The notes below the pieces were generated by a model. It made no database searches. It saw nothing but the letters and a program-made list of their open reading frames with translations, and was not told the origin of the DNA. Positions 46,486-54,137 of a stretch of DNA of 64,000 bases are shown one piece after another (the first letter of the stretch is position 1; each line of letters starts with the position of its first letter). Position numbers and translations under genes: made by a program. The stretch is from a bacterium (GTDB lineage Bacteria > Planctomycetota > Planctomycetia > Pirellulales > Pirellulaceae), in assembly GCA_030430075.1 (NCBI GenBank), contig JAUIGN010000046.1, positions 1 through 64,000 of the forward strand, given 5' to 3'.

Positions 46486-46870
46486 CTCAGCGGGGGCCTC
46501 CCCACAACTGCTCAGCGGGGGCCTCCCCACAACTGCTCAGCGGGGGCCTCCCCACAACTGCTCGGCGCGGGTCTCCGACCCCGCCGAAACCGCCGACCGA
46601 AGGTCTCCCTTTCCTCTGCCTCCCACGTCCTCCTGCCTTCCCCACAACTGCTCGGCGCGAGCCACCCCACAACTGCTCGGCGCGGGTCTCCGACCCCGCC
46701 GAAACCGCCGACCGAAGGTCTCCCATTCCTCCGCCTCCCACGTCCTCCTGCCTTCCCCACAACTGCTCGGCGCAGGCCACCCCACAACTGCTCGGCGCGG
46801 GTCTCCGACCCCGCCGAAACCGCCGACCGAAGGTCTCCCATTCCTCCGCCTCCCACGTCCTCCTGCCTTC
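46486..46870 (-). repeat. Dispersed repeat family, locus 4 (three 25-bp and three 115-bp units)
   Basis: Read on the plus strand, three 25-base units (CAGCGGGGGCCTCCCCACAA, then CTGCT) fill about 46486-46560. Three tandem units of 115 bases follow, with cores starting at 46561, 46676 and 46791 (CTCGGCGCGGGTCTCCGACC, CCGCCGAAACCGCCGACC, GAAGGTCTCC). This is the reverse complement of the cores at 9121, 16421 and 28649. It lies about 250 bases past the stop of the minus-strand gene at 47119, in sense with it. Open frames here are translations of DNA repeats, not genes. Confidence 0.9.
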
Positions 46871-47118
46871 CACGCGACAAAAGCCCAATTCTGTCCAATA
46901 CTGTCCAATTCATACCCGGCGACCGCATTCGCAACCTGTCGCCTGACAAAGCATTAACGATCCTTCCGGGATCCGCAGATTCCCCGCGACCATCATTGGA
47001 AATCAACGACCTATGAAATCCGATGGAACGGTATTGCGGATAGGGCATTCGGGAATTTCGGAATCTCATGCAGCGCATGACTTTCGGACGTGCGAAATCC
47101 AATTGAACGGGATTGACT
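46871..47118. other. Intergenic tail after the small conserved gene
   Basis: No gene is seen. It carries a palindrome copy (47066-47080) and near-duplicate phrases GAAATCCGATGGAACGGTAT and GAAATCCAATTGAACGGGAT, around 47015 and 47095, on either side of it, so the palindrome may sit inside a larger repeat of about 95 bases. Confidence 0.45.
47066..47080. repeat. Palindrome family TCATGC-NNN-GCATGA, copy 4
   Basis: TCATGC AGC GCATGA, preceded by TTTCGGAA and followed by CTTTCGGACGTGCG, similar to the context at 41769. Confidence 0.7.
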
Positions 47119-47619
47119 CTAAGCCGCATCTGCGAACAGCAACCGGGCAAGTTCCTCCTGGATTTCTTCGACCCGCTTCCCGGCCGGGGGCACGGTCGCG
47201 ACCTTGTATTCGGTTTCGGTCTTCGGGCAAAAGACCACCATCAACTCACGTCCTTCGTCGTCGACCTCGCGATCATCGAGCCGCACAATCCGGCGGCGGA
47301 TCATCAACAGGGCCAAGATGAAGCGGACATCGGCCTTGGCCGGGTTGCCGTCCAACTCTTGGAAGTAGTGCAGCATCACGTCATTGGGCGCCCAACTCAT
47401 CTTGTTGGCGTCGGCTGCGGGCATCCGTGACTTCCACCAACCGACCGCTCCCTCGGGCGGTTTGGTCCAAGCTTCCTCGCAATAGTCACGTCGCACCACG
47501 TCGGTGCCTTCGTTGACCAGGACCGAATAGAAGCGTTCTTCCGGCAGCAGTTCGCGATCGGTTGCCGCACATCGGCGGGTGCAGCGTTGGATCTCAAAGT
47601 CGATCATCGTTGTTGGCAT
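47119..47619 (-). CDS. Conserved small protein with Cys pair, function unknown
   Basis: This 166-residue soluble protein has an N-terminal part with CTRRCAATDRELLPEERFYS and RRDYCEEAW, where three or four cysteines could bind a metal. The mid part reads MLHYFQELDGNPAKADVRFI, then LALLMIRRRIVRL, and the C-terminus is beta-rich (RELMVVFCPKTETEYKVATV). I recall proteins of this pattern as common in planctomycetes but cannot name the family. ATG 47619 or 47607 may be the start; neither has a clear ribosome binding site. The leuA control region lies on the other side. The dispersed repeat follows its 3' end. Confidence 0.65.
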   Translation of the reverse strand: MPTTMIDFEIQRCTRRCAATDRELLPEERFYSVLVNEGTDVVRRDYCEEAWTKPPEGAVGWWKSRMPAADANKMSWAPNDVMLHYFQELDGNPAKADVRFILALLMIRRRIVRLDDREVDDEGRELMVVFCPKTETEYKVATVPPAGKRVEEIQEELARLLFADAA

Positions 47620-47862
47620 CGATCGGACACGGAATATCGGCGGACAAGAGACGGGGCGGGGATGGTAGGAGAAAACCCAATCTGGTTCAAGACAACGTAT
47701 TCCGTTACCGACGCGCAGCCCCCCGGCCCGGCGGGTCGTGCGGGGAGGACGTGAAACGGGTCAAGCTTGGTCGGAACGCTCATCGATGATGGACACATCG
47801 AATCGGGGCGAATGGCCAGCCGCCCGCCAGAAATCGTGGCTCGACCCGCCAAAACGCGAACC
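47620..47862. other. Intergenic region left of the leuA promoter
   Basis: It separates the divergent small gene and the leuA leader. I see no gene or RNA structure that I can support. Confidence 0.35.
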
Positions 47863-47891
47863 TTGACCGCATCCAAGCGGTCCGATACAGT
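47863..47891 (+). promoter_or_regulatory. Candidate promoter of the leuA leader transcript
   Basis: TTGACC (47863-47868) and TACAGT (47886-47891) are spaced by 17 bases. A transcript starting shortly after would have about 105 bases before the leader peptide. Confidence 0.4.
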
Positions 47892-48004
47892 CTAAAGCCG
47901 TATCCGAGCGTGAAATGGTGGGCCGCGACCTGTGACGATCGCGCCGATCATCGAAATCTGCGACCGATGCCTGACGCGCTCGCCAACAACCGGAAATTGA
48001 CTCC

Positions 48005-48067
48005 ATGATTCGACCGAGCCTATCACGATTGCTTCTTTTGGGGCCACGCCTGCGGAAGGGATCGTAA
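48005..48067 (+). CDS. leuL: leu operon leader peptide
   Basis: A 20-codon frame from ATG 48005 to TAA 48067 contains six leucines. Four are consecutive at residues 9-12 (codons TTG CTT CTT TTG), with others at 6 (CTA) and 16 (CTG). GGAAA lies about ten bases before the ATG. An intrinsic terminator follows 28 bases after the stop codon and leuA lies beyond, which is the layout of attenuation by ribosome stalling: with charged tRNA-Leu scarce, a ribosome stalled on the leucine run would let leuA be read. Leader peptides of this kind are established for leu operons in enterobacteria and others. The gene name is by analogy; no alternative antiterminator helix was proven. Confidence 0.65.
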   Translation: MIRPSLSRLLLLGPRLRKGS

Positions 48068-48094
48068 GAGGTACATGGACTCTTGTTGCATACG

Positions 48095-48127
48095 ACCCTG
48101 AGGCCGGCCCGGTCTTGGGGTTTTTTT
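48095..48127 (+). terminator. Attenuator terminator upstream of leuA
   Basis: ACCCTGAGGCC (from 48095) pairs with GGTCTTGGGGT (to 48121), with G-T wobbles and a GC-rich top, directly followed by seven T residues (48121-48127). It lies between the leucine-rich leader peptide and leuA and reads towards leuA, so it should stop transcription before leuA unless antagonised. Confidence 0.78.
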
Positions 48128-48146
48128 GTTGGAATTGGAAATCACG

Positions 48147-48311
48147 ATGTCCCGTTTGCTGTCAATCCTGCCGAGCACGCGTCGGTCGAGGGCCCAGTTG
48201 TTACTTACCGCGCCGGTCAAGGACCGGCCTGCGGAACCCGGCGGTCCGCCACGACGGATCCAACCGCCCGAACACTCTCTCAATTCACCGATGATCGAGG
48301 ACAGTAAGTGA
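48147..48311 (+). CDS. Possible small upstream frame coupled to leuA
   Basis: A 54-codon frame starts at ATG 48147 (TGGAA seven bases before) with MSRLLSILPSTRRSRAQLLL and ends in TGA 48309-48311, which overlaps the leuA ATG as TGATG. The arrangement would allow translational coupling. It shows no domain, is Pro/Arg-rich at its end and could be chance. A perfect hairpin GCCGGTC-AAG-GACCGGC at 48212-48228 lies inside it. Confidence 0.3.
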   Translation: MSRLLSILPSTRRSRAQLLLTAPVKDRPAEPGGPPRRIQPPEHSLNSPMIEDSK

Positions 48312-49852
48312 TGACGACGACGGAAGAAATGCGACCGATTGTGATTTTTGATACGACGCTGCGGGACGGCGAGCAATCGCCGGGATGCAGCATGAACCTG
48401 GGAGAAAAGCTGGAGGTCGCTCAGGCGCTGATCGACCTGGGCGTCGACGTGATTGAAGCCGGCTTTCCGATCGCTTCGCCGGGCGACTTCGAGGCGGTGG
48501 CGGAGATCGCGACCAGTATGCGAGGTTCCACGATTTGCGGCCTGGCGCGCTGCAACGACGCCGATATCGACCGTGCTTGGGAGGCGCTGAAGCACGCCGA
48601 GTCCGCCAGGATCCACGTCTTTCTGGCGACCAGCGCAATCCACCGTGAATTCAAGCTGAAGATGTCCCAGGAAGAGATCGTGGCTCGCGCGGTGGCGGGC
48701 GTCAAACGGGCGGTCGGTTATTGCGATAATGTCGAGTTCTCGCCGGAGGATGCGGCGCGGACCGAACACGATTTCCTGTGCGAGGTGGTCGAGGCGGCCA
48801 TCGAAGCGGGCGCCACGACCGTCAACATTCCGGACACCGTAGGGTACGCGACTCCGGCGCAGATGGGGGAAACGATCGCCGTCCTGCGGCAGCGCGTGCC
48901 AAACATCGACAAGGCGGTCATCAGCGTCCACTGCCACAACGATTTGGGGCTGGCCGTCGCCAACAGCCTGGCGGCCGTGGAAAACGGCGCCGGGCAGATC
49001 GAATGCACGATCAATGGTCTGGGCGAGCGGGCCGGCAACTGTTCGCTGGAAGAGGTCGTCATGGCCCTGCGAACCCGCTCGGACGCCTATGGCTGCTGTA
49101 CGCAAGTAAATACGGAGCGGCTGGTCCCTACCAGCCGGCTGATCTCGACCATCACCGGGATGCGCGTTCAACGCAACAAAGCGATCGTCGGCCGCAACGC
49201 TTTCGCGCACGAAGCGGGCATCCACCAGGACGGCATGCTCAAGGAACGAACGACGTACGAGATCATGCGACCGGAAGACGTCGGGTTCACCAAGACAGAC
49301 CTGGTGCTGGGCAAACACAGCGGCCGCGCGGCACTGGCCGACCGGGCCAAGCAGCTCGGTTATCGCCTGACGGGCGAACAGCTGCAAATCGTTTTTGACG
49401 AGTTCAAAACGCTGGCGGATAAGAAAAAGGAAATCTATGATGGGGACATCGTGGCGTTGATCGCCAAACAACTGCGGGATGCCGACGATGAAGAGTGGTC
49501 GCTGGTCTCTTTCGAAACGACGTCGGGCAGCGGCTGCAAACCTCGCGTCAAGCTGACCCTGCGACACGGCGAACGTGAACTGACGGAAGAGTTGTCCGAG
49601 GGCGACGGTCCGATTGACGCCGCGTTTCTGGCAACCGAGAAAATTACCGGGCTCACGTTGAGCTGCAAGGACTATCAGGTTCGCAGCGCCACGTTGGGAC
49701 ACGACGCCCAGGGCGAAGTGACGCTCCAGGTCGAACACCAAGGGAAGACTTTTCGGGGACGGGGTGTCTCGACCGACACGGTCGAAGCGACCGTGATGGC
49801 GATCTTGAACGCCGTAAATCGGATTGCGTCGACCACCTCGGAAAGCCGATAA
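48311..49852 (+). CDS. leuA: 2-isopropylmalate synthase
   Basis: LeuA catalyses the first committed step of leucine synthesis, condensing 2-ketoisovalerate with acetyl-CoA. The 513-residue product has the standard length. Motifs: FDTTLRDGEQSPGCSMN at the active site, the metal-binding HCHNDLGLAVANS, NGLGERAGNCSLEE, and FAHEAGIHQDGMLK with the catalytic histidine. The C-terminal LeuA regulatory (leucine-feedback) domain (about 370-510) is complete. ATG 48311 is taken as the start (GAGGA nine bases upstream); GTG 48308 is directly before it. No leuB, leuC or leuD genes lie nearby. The leader peptide and terminator upstream imply leucine-dependent transcription. A 600-codon antisense frame is a codon-bias shadow. 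Confidence 0.97.
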   Translation: MTTTEEMRPIVIFDTTLRDGEQSPGCSMNLGEKLEVAQALIDLGVDVIEAGFPIASPGDFEAVAEIATSMRGSTICGLARCNDADIDRAWEALKHAESARIHVFLATSAIHREFKLKMSQEEIVARAVAGVKRAVGYCDNVEFSPEDAARTEHDFLCEVVEAAIEAGATTVNIPDTVGYATPAQMGETIAVLRQRVPNIDKAVISVHCHNDLGLAVANSLAAVENGAGQIECTINGLGERAGNCSLEEVVMALRTRSDAYGCCTQVNTERLVPTSRLISTITGMRVQRNKAIVGRNAFAHEAGIHQDGMLKERTTYEIMRPEDVGFTKTDLVLGKHSGRAALADRAKQLGYRLTGEQLQIVFDEFKTLADKKKEIYDGDIVALIAKQLRDADDEEWSLVSFETTSGSGCKPRVKLTLRHGERELTEELSEGDGPIDAAFLATEKITGLTLSCKDYQVRSATLGHDAQGEVTLQVEHQGKTFRGRGVSTDTVEATVMAILNAVNRIASTTSESR

Positions 49853-49927
49853 TCGGGCGCCGGGTTCGGGCGGAACTGGCATGGCATCGCGTCTGACAAC
49901 TTGAGACCGCCGACGAATTGGCTTCCC

Positions 49928-51553
49928 ATGGCATCAATCGAAATTGTCTCTGGAATCGACGCCGGCGCAAGCTACGAGCTGAAGTTTCGGGAGACAATGA
50001 TCGGTCGCCACCCGGAATGCCAGATCGTGCTGCGCGACTCGACGGTCTCGCGGCGCCACGCCAGAATCCGCCGCGATGGCGAGTCCTATGTCGTGGACGA
50101 TATGGACAGCCAGCACGGCACGCGCGTCAACGGCGAAGCGGTCCGCACGGCCTCTCCGCTGCGTAACGGGGACGAGCTCCTCTTGAGCGACATCCGCGTG
50201 ATGTTTCATTGTTCGGCGGACGAGGATGCCAAGGAGGGCGACCGTCCTTCCACAATCATCACGTCGCTCGACGTACTGGCCGCCGCGAATGTCAAGCATG
50301 ACAGCCACAACGCGCCCAAGTGGCAAGCATTGCTGGACATTACCCGGGCCCTCGGCGTGTCGCTCGATCTCGAGCAGATCCTGCCCAACGTGCTGGAAAA
50401 CATCTTCCGGATCCTACCGGAGGCGAGCCGCGGGTGCATCCTGTTGGCCGACCAGGAGAACGGACTGCTGCGGCCCTTCGCCGCCAAGCCGCCGCTGGAG
50501 AAATCCGACAAGCCGCCACCCATCAGCCGGACCATCTCCGAGTCGGTCATGGCACAGGCGAAGGCGGTGCTCAGCACGGATGCCGGGGCCGACGAACGAT
50601 TCTCTGCCAGCGACTCCGTGATGGACCTGAAGATGCACTCGGTACTCTGCGCGCCGCTGATCGGTTCGTCCCAGGAGGCGTATGGCATGATCCACCTCGA
50701 CGCGCAGGACCCGGCGGCCCAGTTCACGGCGGAGGATCTCGACGTTTTGGTCAATATCGCCAACCTGGTCGGACAGGCAGTCGACCACGTCCGGCTGCAC
50801 GAGACGCAGATGGAGTACGCGCGCCGCGAACTGGACATGGACACGGCGCGGCAGGTCCAAACGCATTTTCTGCCGCAGGAACGCCCGTCGATCAAGGGCT
50901 ACCAGCTCTTTGACTTTTATGATCCGGCCGACGAAGTCGGCGGTGACTATTTCGGCTACACGCCACTTCCCGACGGCCGGCTGGCGATCGCCGTCGGCGA
51001 CGTGGCCGGACACGGGGTCCCCGCCGCCCTGCTGATGGCGCGACTCTGTTCCGAAGCCCGTTACTCACTCGTCACCGACATCATCCCCAGCGAAGCGATC
51101 GACAGCCTCAACCGCGAACTCTGCAAGACGTCATTCACGTACTTCATAACCTTTGCTTTGTGTGTGTTGGATTTCCAGCGCCATGAACTGACGATTGTCA
51201 ACGCCGGCCATATGCCGCCCCTCTGCCGCCGCGCGAAAGACGGCACCATCGAATCGCTTTGCGCGGACTCGTCCTGCCCTCCCCTGGGAATCGACGGATC
51301 GATCACCTACTGCGAAGACACGGTGCAACTGGATCCGGGCGACATCGTCTTGCTCTACACCGACGGCGTCAGCGAAGCGCCGAATGCCAACAGCGACCGG
51401 TACGGCATGGACCGCGTCGCCGCTGTCCTGGCCAACAGCACCAATGCAGTCAATGCGGGCGAACGCCTCCTCCGCGAGATGACCGCCTTCGCCGGCCAAC
51501 GCGAACAGGAAGATGACGTCTGTATCGTCGCCTTCTCGCGCCACCCGGAATGA
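49928..51553 (+). CDS. FHA-GAF-PP2C (SpoIIE-type) serine phosphatase
   Basis: This 541-residue cytosolic signalling protein has an FHA domain at about 1-95 (MIGRHPECQIVLRDSTVSRR, HARIRRDGESYVVDDMDSQH, GTRVNG) that should bind phosphothreonine. A GAF domain follows at about 130-295 (LLDITRALGVSLDLEQILPN, then HSVLCAPLIGSSQEAYGMIH), then an RsbU/SpoIIE-type PP2C domain (about 310-541) with QVQTHFLPQERP, DPADEVGGDYF, VGDVAGHGVPAALLMA, NAGHMPPL, and the metal-binding YTDGVSEAPN and EDDVCIVAF. All phosphatase signatures are intact. FHA and PP2C suggest it works opposite Ser/Thr kinases such as the one at 21410. A 19-base tandem duplication covers its stop codon. Confidence 0.93.
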   Translation: MASIEIVSGIDAGASYELKFRETMIGRHPECQIVLRDSTVSRRHARIRRDGESYVVDDMDSQHGTRVNGEAVRTASPLRNGDELLLSDIRVMFHCSADEDAKEGDRPSTIITSLDVLAAANVKHDSHNAPKWQALLDITRALGVSLDLEQILPNVLENIFRILPEASRGCILLADQENGLLRPFAAKPPLEKSDKPPPISRTISESVMAQAKAVLSTDAGADERFSASDSVMDLKMHSVLCAPLIGSSQEAYGMIHLDAQDPAAQFTAEDLDVLVNIANLVGQAVDHVRLHETQMEYARRELDMDTARQVQTHFLPQERPSIKGYQLFDFYDPADEVGGDYFGYTPLPDGRLAIAVGDVAGHGVPAALLMARLCSEARYSLVTDIIPSEAIDSLNRELCKTSFTYFITFALCVLDFQRHELTIVNAGHMPPLCRRAKDGTIESLCADSSCPPLGIDGSITYCEDTVQLDPGDIVLLYTDGVSEAPNANSDRYGMDRVAAVLANSTNAVNAGERLLREMTAFAGQREQEDDVCIVAFSRHPE

Positions 51554-51587
51554 TGCCGCGACGGCCAGATGATGCCGCGACGGCCAG
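51550..51587. repeat. 19-bp perfect tandem duplication at a stop codon
   Basis: ATGATGCCGCGACGGCCAG occurs at 51550-51568 and again at 51569-51587. The TGA stop of the phosphatase gene (51551-51553) lies in the first copy. Confidence 0.85.
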
Positions 51588-51629
51588 GCGGGGCCGCCAC
51601 GCGTCGGCTGGTAAGGTCGCGCCGGCAGT

Positions 51630-52139
51630 TCAGGCAACAAATGCTAACCAGTAGAAGATCCATCCTGTCACCGCCGTCAACAGCATGCCGGCGGCAGCCA
51701 CGCGGGCTCGCACAATGTGTAAACGGCTGTAGGCAGAAGGAGCGGCCGGTCGCGGGAACCTGCGTAACGCCTGCGCGATGACGAATGCCCAGAGGAACGG
51801 AGTTGGCACGGCAAACAGCAGGTGCACCACCAGGGCGATCCAGACCGGGCACCAGGTGTCGGCTTGGTAATACGGCGAGGCGGCCGCCAAGGCCTCCCAA
51901 TCCGTGAAAAAGCGAACGTCGATTTCAAACAGTAAAACGGCCACCAGCAGGATCAGGGCCAACCCGACCTGCACCCGCTTGTGCAGTTCGTAGCGGCGAC
52001 GATACCGGACCAACCCGATACTCCACGCCATCACGGGAATCATCGCGATCATGGCGACGAAGACGAAATCCAGCATGAACGTGCCGCGCGTCGGCAGGAA
52101 CCCATGGAGGTCGTTGATCTGAGCTAGAATAACGTCCAC
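51630..52139 (-). CDS. DUF420 membrane protein (CtaM/YozB-like)
   Basis: This 169-residue inner-membrane protein shows the DUF420 signature INDLHGFLPTRGTFMLDFVF, then MIAMIPVMAWSIGLVRYR, a basic loop with HKRVQ, and further helices (VGLALILLVAVLLFEIDV, VWIALVVHLLFAVPTPFLWA, RVAAAGMLLTAVTGWIFYWL). About five membrane segments fit the family. Histidines at the ends of helices (LHG, YELHKR, VVHLLF) are typical of this group, whose member CtaM/YozB takes part in heme-copper oxidase maturation. I choose GTG 52139 because the domain begins there; upstream frame is junk. The window contains no oxidase genes, so the link is by family only. Confidence 0.85.
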   Translation of the reverse strand: MDVILAQINDLHGFLPTRGTFMLDFVFVAMIAMIPVMAWSIGLVRYRRRYELHKRVQVGLALILLVAVLLFEIDVRFFTDWEALAAASPYYQADTWCPVWIALVVHLLFAVPTPFLWAFVIAQALRRFPRPAAPSAYSRLHIVRARVAAAGMLLTAVTGWIFYWLAFVA

Positions 52140-52160
52140 GAATGTTCTCGTGCTGCGGGT

Positions 52161-52192
52161 GCGGAGACGGCCCTGAGCGGAGACGGCCCTGA
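52161..52192. repeat. 16-bp perfect tandem duplication
   Basis: GCGGAGACGGCCCTGA occurs twice without a gap (52161-52176, 52177-52192) in the 141-base divergent gap between the DUF420 and phosphoesterase genes, where promoters are expected. Confidence 0.8.
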
Positions 52193-52280
52193 GCGGCGGC
52201 AGCCCTGATTCTACTCGATCCGCTGACGGCGACGAGTGGCCTCGCGGAACGGGCGGTCCGTTGCGGGAAGGAACAACACG

Positions 52281-52883
52281 ATGAGGATCGGGATCCTGGC
52301 GGATATCCACGGCCACGTAGAAAACCTGGCGAAGGTCATCACCCGCCTCCGTCGCGAACAGGTCGATGAGTTCGTGGTGCTGGGGGACGTGATTTACGAT
52401 CGGCGCCAGGCAACCGAAACCGTCGCGCTCCTCAAGGACTGCGGGGCATCCGGTGTCTGGGGCAACCATGACCTGGCACTCTGCCTGGAGCCGGATGACG
52501 AAATACGGCGTCTCTTTTCCCCGTCGGTCATCGACTACTTCGCCACGCTCACATCGCACTACGAAGTGGGGCCCTGCCTCTTCTCGCACACGCTGCCGCA
52601 CCAGGATGCCGGCGACCCGACCAGCTACTACACGGCCCCTCGCCCGCATCAGGAAGGGGCGCTGGACGAATGTTTCGCTCGGTTTCCACAGCGAATCTTG
52701 CTCTGCGGACATTTTCACCGTTGGCTGGCCGCCACACCGGCCGGTCGGTTGGCATGGAAAGGCGAAGAGCCACTGAACCTCGATCCCGGCGGTCGTTGCT
52801 TCGTGGTGATCCACGCCGTGATGCAAGGCCACGCCGCCATCCTGGACGATCAGCGAAATGTACTTCTGCCAATCCGCGTGTGA
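52281..52883 (+). CDS. Calcineurin-like metallophosphoesterase (YfcE/MJ0936-like)
   Basis: This 200-residue cytosolic phosphoesterase has the metal-site motifs in order: ILADIHGHVEN (D-X-H), VVLGDVIYD (GD), GVWGNHDLAL (GNHD), CLFSHTLPH and LLCGHFHRWLA (GHFH). All ligands are present, so an active dinuclear enzyme on phosphodiesters or nucleotides is expected. ATG 52281 is the start, with AAGGAA eight bases upstream. The natural substrate is not predictable. It stands alone between the divergent DUF420 gene and sodC. Confidence 0.88.
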   Translation: MRIGILADIHGHVENLAKVITRLRREQVDEFVVLGDVIYDRRQATETVALLKDCGASGVWGNHDLALCLEPDDEIRRLFSPSVIDYFATLTSHYEVGPCLFSHTLPHQDAGDPTSYYTAPRPHQEGALDECFARFPQRILLCGHFHRWLAATPAGRLAWKGEEPLNLDPGGRCFVVIHAVMQGHAAILDDQRNVLLPIRV

Positions 52884-53229
52884 CGTCCAACCGGAGGACC
52901 GCACCACGCCCCGGTCCGGCCAGAACAAGGCCGGGAAGCCGTGGTTTGCTCGGTGAGTCCGCATCGTGGAGCGACCGAGCCGGGGTCGCCGAACACGCAA
53001 CCCTGCCCGCACCAACGGACCGTGTCAGGAGGCCCGGGGGCCCGCTTCCACGGGGCTGGCCCGGGGCGGCCGATCAGCAGGACGTGAACTCCCTCGACGA
53101 ATCGCGGTCGGAAAGTTTTGCCTACGCTCCCTGTACCGGCGCCGGTTCGAATTCATTACCATTGCGGACGCGGCAGGATGTCCTGCACGAACCGTATTCA
53201 TGAACCGACGAACAGAAGGGACCCTCGAA
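52884..53229. other. Intergenic region before sodC
   Basis: GC-rich, without a supported gene. The frame open ahead of sodC (from about 52966) lacks family residues until the signal peptide, so I treat it as leader. Confidence 0.35.
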
Positions 53230-53787
53230 ATGCCGATCAAATCAATGGTGATCGCGGCCACGCTTATCGCAACCCTGGGCCTGACCGCAAGGGCGGCTGA
53301 CGACGCGAAGCACGAGCACCCACCCGAGCTGGGTCAAGCGGTCTGCGTCCTCTTGCCGACCAAGGACAGCAAGGTACGTGGTCGAATCAACCTTACGCAG
53401 AAGGACGACGGCACGACACACGTGCACGGCCGCGTCATCAACCTGACGCCTGGGCTGCATGGATTTCATATTCACCAATACGGTGACTTGACCGATCGAA
53501 CGGGCAAGAGTGCGGGTGGGCACTTCAATCCCGAGGGCCACGACCACGCAGGTCTTGACGCGGCCAAGCGGCACGTGGGCGACCTGGGGAACATCAAGGC
53601 CGGCGATGACGGTGTCGCGAAGGTCGATCTGACCGTAAAGGGGTTAAAGGTTCACTTCGTGCTGGGCCGTTCCATTGTCGTCCACGGGGGCGAGGACGAT
53701 TTGAAGTCGCAGCCCTCGGGCAACGCGGGTCCACGCGTGGCCGTGGGCGTGATCGGAATCCGCCAGCCGGCACCCGCGAAGCAGTAG
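53230..53787 (+). CDS. sodC: Cu/Zn superoxide dismutase lacking the conserved disulfide
   Basis: This 185-residue periplasmic enzyme dismutates superoxide. A signal peptide opens it (MVIAATLIATLGLTARAAD). Metal ligands are all there: FHIHQYGD, GGHFNPEGHDH, RHVGDLGN and IVVHGGEDD, and the active-site arginine in GPRVAVGV. The two cysteines that normally form the structural disulfide are both absent: the GDC position reads GDL and the RXACG position reads RVAVG. Only one cysteine remains near the N-terminus (QAVCVLL). ATG 53230 is preferred, as the signal peptide starts there; ATG 53200 is possible. An inverted repeat follows the gene. Confidence 0.93.
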   Translation: MPIKSMVIAATLIATLGLTARAADDAKHEHPPELGQAVCVLLPTKDSKVRGRINLTQKDDGTTHVHGRVINLTPGLHGFHIHQYGDLTDRTGKSAGGHFNPEGHDHAGLDAAKRHVGDLGNIKAGDDGVAKVDLTVKGLKVHFVLGRSIVVHGGEDDLKSQPSGNAGPRVAVGVIGIRQPAPAKQ

Positions 53788-53800
53788 GGCGCTGGCACGT

Positions 53801-53839
53801 CATCGAACGGGGGCTCCTCAACCGAGGGCCCGTTCGATG
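53801..53839. terminator. Inverted repeat after sodC
   Basis: CATCGAACGGG (53801-53811) pairs perfectly with CCCGTTCGATG (53829-53839) around a 17-base loop. It lies 13 bases after the sodC stop. No T run follows, so it may be a factor-dependent or mRNA-stabilising hairpin. Confidence 0.5.
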
Positions 53840-54137
53840 GCAGTGCGGCATAACGCGGGTCGCGGTCGCGTCGGCATCACGTCGTCGTGCCGCGTTTCCG
53901 CTCACTGCCAGCTCAGAACGCTGCCCTGCCTGGGCTCAGAGGATCCCAGCCAGCGAACGCCCGGACCGTGGACCGTGCCTCCGGTCTGCTGCGCCATGCG
54001 CGATGCGGCCGGCGCAAACATTGACCCGAACGCATCCAAATTGGTAGATTCGATCAAGCCTGGCGATAGCCGAGTCAAAATGCACGAGCGAAGACGTTGG
54101 CGAATTTGCACAACCTTCTCAAGTCATTGGACCAGCG
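53840..54137. other. sodC-DUF1501 intergenic region
   Basis: No supported gene, RNA or repeat is seen here beyond the hairpin listed above. Confidence 0.35.

Noticed and set aside
46487-47150. Overlapping minus-strand frames of 120-210 codons rich in FGRRFRRGRRPAPSS
   Set aside because: They are translations of the tandem DNA repeats in all frames; the periodicity follows the DNA units, with no start signals.
48023-49882. 619-codon frame antisense to leuA
   Set aside because: It is a shadow of leuA with no recognisable domain.
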